From: Syntrophaceae bacterium UBA4059
GTDB lineage: Bacteria > Desulfobacterota > Syntrophia > Syntrophales > Smithellaceae
Assembly: GCA_002382045.1 (NCBI GenBank)
Contig: DFZJ01000092.1
Coordinates: 1-14,844 of the forward strand
Direction of reading: 5' to 3'
DNA: 14,844 nt
This document shows, one piece after another, positions 11,885 to 14,844 of this stretch (position 1 is the stretch's first letter; each line of letters starts with the position of its first letter). The notes under the pieces are model-generated. The model saw nothing but the letters and a program-made list of their open reading frames with translations. It made no database searches and was not told where the DNA came from. The position numbers and the translations under genes were made by a program.

Positions 11885-12598
11885 CTATTTTTTGACGTTT
11901 GGTTTCGGTGCGGAAGGAACAGCAGCCGCTGTGGCCGCCTTCGCATCCAGCAACTCCACTTCAAAAATCAGTGTCGCGCCACCGGGAATAACGGGTGGAC
12001 GTCCTCTGTCTCCGTAAGCCGTCTCCGACGGACAAACCAGCTTCGCCTTGCCGCCCACTTTCATCATGCTGACGCCTTCCGTCCAGCAGGGGAAGACCTG
12101 ACTCAGTGGTAATTCGACAGGCTGGCCGCGTTTGACGGAGCTGTCAAATTCCTTGCCGTCCATCAGCGTGCCCGTATAGTGAACTTTGACGATGTCCGTG
12201 GCTTTGGGCTGAACGCCTGTGCCGGCCTTGATTTCTTTGTAGATCAGACCGGAGGCTGTTTTTTGCGCGCCTTTTTCAGCGGCGGCTTTTTCTAAAAACG
12301 GCTTGGCTTGCGCTTTTTGTTTTTCCGTGGCTTTCGCCATGCGAGCCTGAGCCAATTCACCCAGTTTCCGCATGTTGGCTTCCGGCTCCGCCGCCAGCTT
12401 TTTACCGGCGGACGCATCGGACATGCCCTGCTGGACAAACTTCAACTCTTCGGGCGACAGGTCAAAAACGGACAATTGTTTGTTGAGATGAACACCCAAG
12501 GCATAGAAAGCCTTCTGATCTTCTGTTTTCGGCGCTTCCGGTGAACACCCCCAAACGGCCATAAGGGCAATAAAAACAACCATCATTAGTTTACGCAT
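11885..12598 (-). CDS. FKBP-type peptidyl-prolyl isomerase, lipoprotein form
   Basis: A 237-aa FkpA/Mip-like protein. The N-terminal signal ends in a lipobox AVWGC with Cys18 as the lipid anchor, so it is predicted to be membrane-attached in the periplasm or outer membrane. Residues about 25-110 form an FKBP_N-type alpha-helical dimerisation segment (EDQKAFYALGVHL). The catalytic FKBP domain spans about 115-220: VHYTGTLMDGKEFDSS (139-154), Trp172 in CWTEGV, Tyr195 in AYGDRG and Phe212, the substrate-pocket residues. Cys171 and Cys189, two positions where many FKBPs have Gly and Pro/Ile, could form a disulfide across the pocket edge. AAGGAA precedes the ATG. It is the last gene of the minus-strand moeA-FKBP-FKBP cluster, 126 bases after its paralogue. 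It would catalyse prolyl isomerisation and assist folding of envelope proteins. Confidence 0.93.
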   Translation of the reverse strand: MRKLMMVVFIALMAVWGCSPEAPKTEDQKAFYALGVHLNKQLSVFDLSPEELKFVQQGMSDASAGKKLAAEPEANMRKLGELAQARMAKATEKQKAQAKPFLEKAAAEKGAQKTASGLIYKEIKAGTGVQPKATDIVKVHYTGTLMDGKEFDSSVKRGQPVELPLSQVFPCWTEGVSMMKVGGKAKLVCPSETAYGDRGRPPVIPGGATLIFEVELLDAKAATAAAVPSAPKPNVKK

Positions 12599-12681
12599 AA
12601 AATTCCTTTCTTTTCTCTTTTAATTTAATTGCTCTTTACCCTGAGACAATGAGTTCAATCAACCCGGGAAAACCTGATCAC

Positions 12682-12713
12682 AAAAAAACAAAAATGACAT
12701 CGGCGCCGGTCAT
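12682..12713 (-). terminator. Probable terminator after the soluble FKBP gene
   Basis: On the minus strand ATGAC (12713-12709) pairs with GTCAT (12698-12694) around a GC-rich inner CGGCGCCG, and a T-rich tail (complement of the A-runs 12682-12693) follows. It lies 12 bases past the stop at 12725 and would separate the two FKBP genes. Confidence 0.6.
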
Positions 12714-12724
12714 CAGCCTCAAAA

Positions 12725-13444
12725 CTATTTCTTCTTGCCTGCCTTGGAAGCGGTGGGCGTTTTGGTCACGGACGCCGCAGGGGCTGCTTTTACTTCCAGC
12801 AGTTCGACTTCAAAAACCAGCGTCGCGCCGCCGGGAATCATGGGCGGTCTGCCCTGGTCGCCGTAAGCGAGATCGGCAGGGCATGTCAGTTTAGCCTTGC
12901 CCCCGACTTTCATTTTACCGACACCTTCCGTCCAGCAGGGAATAACCTGCCCCAACGGAAATTCCGCGGGTTGACCACGTTTAACGGAACTGTCGAATTC
13001 CTTGCCGTCCATCAGTGTGCCGGCATAGTGAACCTGAACCGTATCCGACGCTTTGGGTCGGGCGCCGCTGCCGGTCTTGATTTCCTGATAGATCAGGCCG
13101 GAGGCTGTTTTTTGCGCGCCTTTTTCAGCGGCAGCTTTTTCCAGATACGGTTTGGACAGCTCTTTTTGTTTTTGCGCAGTGGCCTGCATCCTTTCTTGGG
13201 CCAGGGCATTGAGGTTTTTTCCATAGGCTTCCGGTTCAGCCATCAGTTTTTTACCGGCAACCGCGTCCGTCATACCCTCTTTGACAAATTCGACCTCCTC
13301 GGCGGATAGATTGAACATCACCATCTGCCGCGCCATATGAACACCCAGGGCATAAAGAGTTTTCTGGTCTTCCGTCTGAGGCCGGGCGGCCCCCGCCGGC
13401 AAAGCCAACAGTAAAACAAAAACACATACGATCAGTTTTCGCAT
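12725..13444 (-). CDS. FKBP-type peptidyl-prolyl isomerase, secreted form
   Basis: A 239-aa paralogue of the gene downstream, with the same order: helical FKBP_N segment (EDQKTLYALGVHMARQ), a Lys/Ala/Gln-rich linker helix, LEKAAAEKGAQKTASGLIY, then the catalytic FKBP domain with VHYAGTLMDGKEFDSS (138-153), CWTEGV (Trp171), LAYGDQG (Tyr194) and Phe211. Its N-terminus is different: a Sec signal peptide ending PAGAA (cleavage probably near residue 20) without a lipobox Cys, so this copy should be soluble in the periplasm. Cys170 and Cys188 are conserved with the paralogue. The start is ATG at 13444 with AGGAAGG just upstream; a longer frame to 13519 would add a basic stretch before the signal peptide and run into moeA, so it is rejected. 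The C-terminus is a Lys/Ala/Ser/Thr-rich tail. Confidence 0.93.
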   Translation of the reverse strand: MRKLIVCVFVLLLALPAGAARPQTEDQKTLYALGVHMARQMVMFNLSAEEVEFVKEGMTDAVAGKKLMAEPEAYGKNLNALAQERMQATAQKQKELSKPYLEKAAAEKGAQKTASGLIYQEIKTGSGARPKASDTVQVHYAGTLMDGKEFDSSVKRGQPAEFPLGQVIPCWTEGVGKMKVGGKAKLTCPADLAYGDQGRPPMIPGGATLVFEVELLEVKAAPAASVTKTPTASKAGKKK

Positions 13445-13499
13445 AACCTTCCTTCCTCGCATCCTAAAATTTATTATCTTCCCCCCCCGGACAAAGCGC

Positions 13500-14741
13500 C
13501 TAATCGAAGCGGGAAACATCCGTTTTGATCAGCGTTTCATCCAGCAGCTGCAGGACAACCTTTTCCCCTTTTTTCACACAAGAAACATTTTCATTGAGAA
13601 CAATAAAAGCGTTGGCGGTCACCATGGATGTCAAAATACCCGACCCCTGCTCGCCTGTCATGCGGGCGACGTAACGGCCTTTTTCTTTTTGAACCACCGC
13701 ACGGATAAAATGCTTGATGCCGGCGCTTTTCTTGATATCCTGGGCGCTTTCAGCGGTGAACGTCTGACGGAAGATCCGGGTATGTCCCTGCATTTTCAGC
13801 AAAAAGGGACGGACAAACTGTTCAAAAGAAACCATCACGGAAACCGGATTGCCGGGCAGACCGAAAAGCGGAACACCGTCGATGGCGCCGTAAGCCAGCG
13901 GTTTGCCGGGACGCATGGCGACCCGCCAGAAGTGCATGGCGTTGCCGATATCGCCCATCACGTCTTTGACAAAATCATAATCACCCACCGAAACACCGCC
14001 GGAGGAAAGAATCACATCAGATCTTCGCGCCACATGAAATTTTTCAACCAGTTCCTCTTTTTGATCACGGCCAATGCCCAGCATGACCGGAATGCCGCCG
14101 CACTCAAGAACCTGAGCGGCAAGCGCATAGCTGTTAGAATTGACAACTTTACCGGCTGGCGGATCAATCTCAATATCAACCAGTTCGTCACCGGTGGCAA
14201 GAATCGCCACACGCGGTCTCTGGTAAACACTGACCCTCGCCTTGCCCAGCGCCGCCAGCATGCCGATATGCCCCGGGCGCAAAACGCTTCCCGCCGCGAT
14301 GACCCGTTTCCCTTTCCGGACATCCTCGCCGGGAAAACGGACTTCCAGCCCCGGAGACGCGGCAGATTTAATCAACACCGTCTTGCCGGACTCCACCGTA
14401 TCCTCCCGGCAAACGACGGCATCCGCGCCTTTGGGAATCCGCGCACCGGTCATAATGCGTGCAGCCTGCCCGTCTTTAACGGTTTTGCGGGGAACACGGC
14501 CCGCGGCAATAGTTTCAATAACTTCGAAGACTGCGGGCTTTCCTGCTTTTGCGTCTTTCGTGTCTCCGGATCGCAGAGCATAACCATCTTTCGCGGCATT
14601 CGAGACGGAGGGAATATCGCGCAAGGCAACAATATCCTCGCCGATCACCCGGCCGCGGGCATTCAGAATATCGACTTTTTCCAGTCCCAGCGGACGGCAG
14701 CCGGTCAGAATAATTTTAAGCGCCTCTTCCACGGCAATCAT
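13500..14741 (-). CDS. moeA: Molybdopterin molybdenumtransferase MoeA
   Basis: A 413-aa MoeA, which inserts molybdate (or tungstate) into adenylylated molybdopterin in the last step of molybdenum cofactor synthesis, in the cytosol. Motifs: SNAAKDGYAL (48-56; the usual form is NSAMDGYA, with catalytic Asp52 kept but Lys51 for Met), RIMTGARIPKGADAVV (95-110), ATGDELV (182-188), SSGGVSVGDYDFVK (246-259), RPGKPLAYG (277-285) and GLPGNPVS (294-301). The start at 14741 is preferred: GAGGAAG lies upstream, homologues begin near this point, and the longer frame starting at 14795 would begin inside the TTGACA -35 box of the promoter at 14768-14795. Anaerobes use the cofactor for formate dehydrogenases and related oxidoreductases. 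The FKBP genes follow 55 bases after it on the same strand. Confidence 0.96.
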   Translation of the reverse strand: MIAVEEALKIILTGCRPLGLEKVDILNARGRVIGEDIVALRDIPSVSNAAKDGYALRSGDTKDAKAGKPAVFEVIETIAAGRVPRKTVKDGQAARIMTGARIPKGADAVVCREDTVESGKTVLIKSAASPGLEVRFPGEDVRKGKRVIAAGSVLRPGHIGMLAALGKARVSVYQRPRVAILATGDELVDIEIDPPAGKVVNSNSYALAAQVLECGGIPVMLGIGRDQKEELVEKFHVARRSDVILSSGGVSVGDYDFVKDVMGDIGNAMHFWRVAMRPGKPLAYGAIDGVPLFGLPGNPVSVMVSFEQFVRPFLLKMQGHTRIFRQTFTAESAQDIKKSAGIKHFIRAVVQKEKGRYVARMTGEQGSGILTSMVTANAFIVLNENVSCVKKGEKVVLQLLDETLIKTDVSRFD

Positions 14742-14767
14742 TTCGTTGTCTTCCTCACAGGGGCGCC

Positions 14768-14795
14768 ACTTTATCAAAGAAGTGAAGGTTGTCAA
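14768..14795 (-). promoter_or_regulatory. Promoter of moeA and the FKBP genes
   Basis: On the minus strand, perfect TTGACA (14795-14790), a 16-base spacer and TAAAGT (14773-14768). Transcription would start near 14761, about 20 bases before the moeA ATG. Confidence 0.6.
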
Positions 14796-14813
14796 TAAAA
14801 AAGGTTTAGGGGA

Positions 14814-14844
14814 GGTTCAAGGGTTCAGCGGTTCAGGGGTTCAC
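14814..14844 (+). repeat. Tandem 8-bp repeats (GGTTCANN) at the window edge
   Basis: Four back-to-back units: GGTTCAAG (14814-14821), GGTTCAGC (14822-14829), GGTTCAGG (14830-14837) and GGTTCAC, cut by the edge (14838-14844). The array continues out of the window, so its length is unknown. It lies upstream of the moeA promoter. Confidence 0.85.

Noticed and set aside
13445..13519. Longer N-terminus for the secreted FKBP
   Set aside because: It would place 25 mostly basic residues before the signal peptide and overlap the end of moeA.
13689..14798. 369-aa plus-strand frame opposite moeA
   Set aside because: MoeA motifs are unmistakable on the minus strand; this frame is a shadow.

Overview
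The window looks like a chromosomal segment of a deltaproteobacterium, most likely an anaerobic, syntroph-like lineage such as Syntrophales. That placement is inference. It rests on the style of the B12-dependent acyl-CoA mutase operon, the dispersed GGGGAC and ATTCCGGC palindromes next to a REP-type transposase remnant, the paired periplasmic FKBP isomerases, and HDOD-type signalling. No rRNA, tRNA or CRISPR array is visible.

Left part (1-4866) is an accessory zone of small genes and debris. In order it holds: the C-terminus of an ISKra4-like transposase that runs off the window edge; a DUF1566 lipoprotein with its own strong promoter and terminator; a cold-shock protein preceded by a structured leader that ends in an intrinsic terminator; an internal fragment of an EcsC-family gene; a HicBA toxin-antitoxin pair whose HicA gene is too short for ordinary ORF cut-offs; a REP-transposase tail fused to repeats; a frameshifted membrane-anchored protein of unknown function; two palindromic dispersed repeats; and an RHH/PIN toxin-antitoxin pair.

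Middle part (4867-8547) is a compact co-directional operon, the main metabolic content of the window. It encodes a 560-aa adenosylcobalamin-dependent acyl-CoA mutase catalytic subunit, its 134-aa B12-binding subunit, a MeaB/ArgK-type G-protein chaperone and a CobO-type cob(I)alamin adenosyltransferase. Together they form a complete mutase, cofactor-making and cofactor-loading module. The substrate-pocket residues (Phe89, Ala116, Gln207 in the numbering of this protein) match isobutyryl-CoA mutase rather than methylmalonyl-CoA mutase (Tyr, Arg) or 2-hydroxyisobutyryl-CoA mutase (Ile, Asp). The likely reaction is therefore butyryl-CoA/isobutyryl-CoA isomerisation or a related acyl-CoA rearrangement.

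Right part (8579-14844): on the minus strand lies an intact REC-HDOD response regulator, translationally coupled to the wreck of a hybrid histidine kinase that has lost most of its domains. A divergently transcribed CDF-like membrane protein follows; it lacks most of the canonical metal ligands. Convergent to it is a minus-strand cluster of moeA (molybdenum cofactor insertion) and two tandem paralogous FKBP-type prolyl isomerases, one with a cleavable signal peptide and one a lipoprotein. A tandem 8-bp repeat sits at the right edge.
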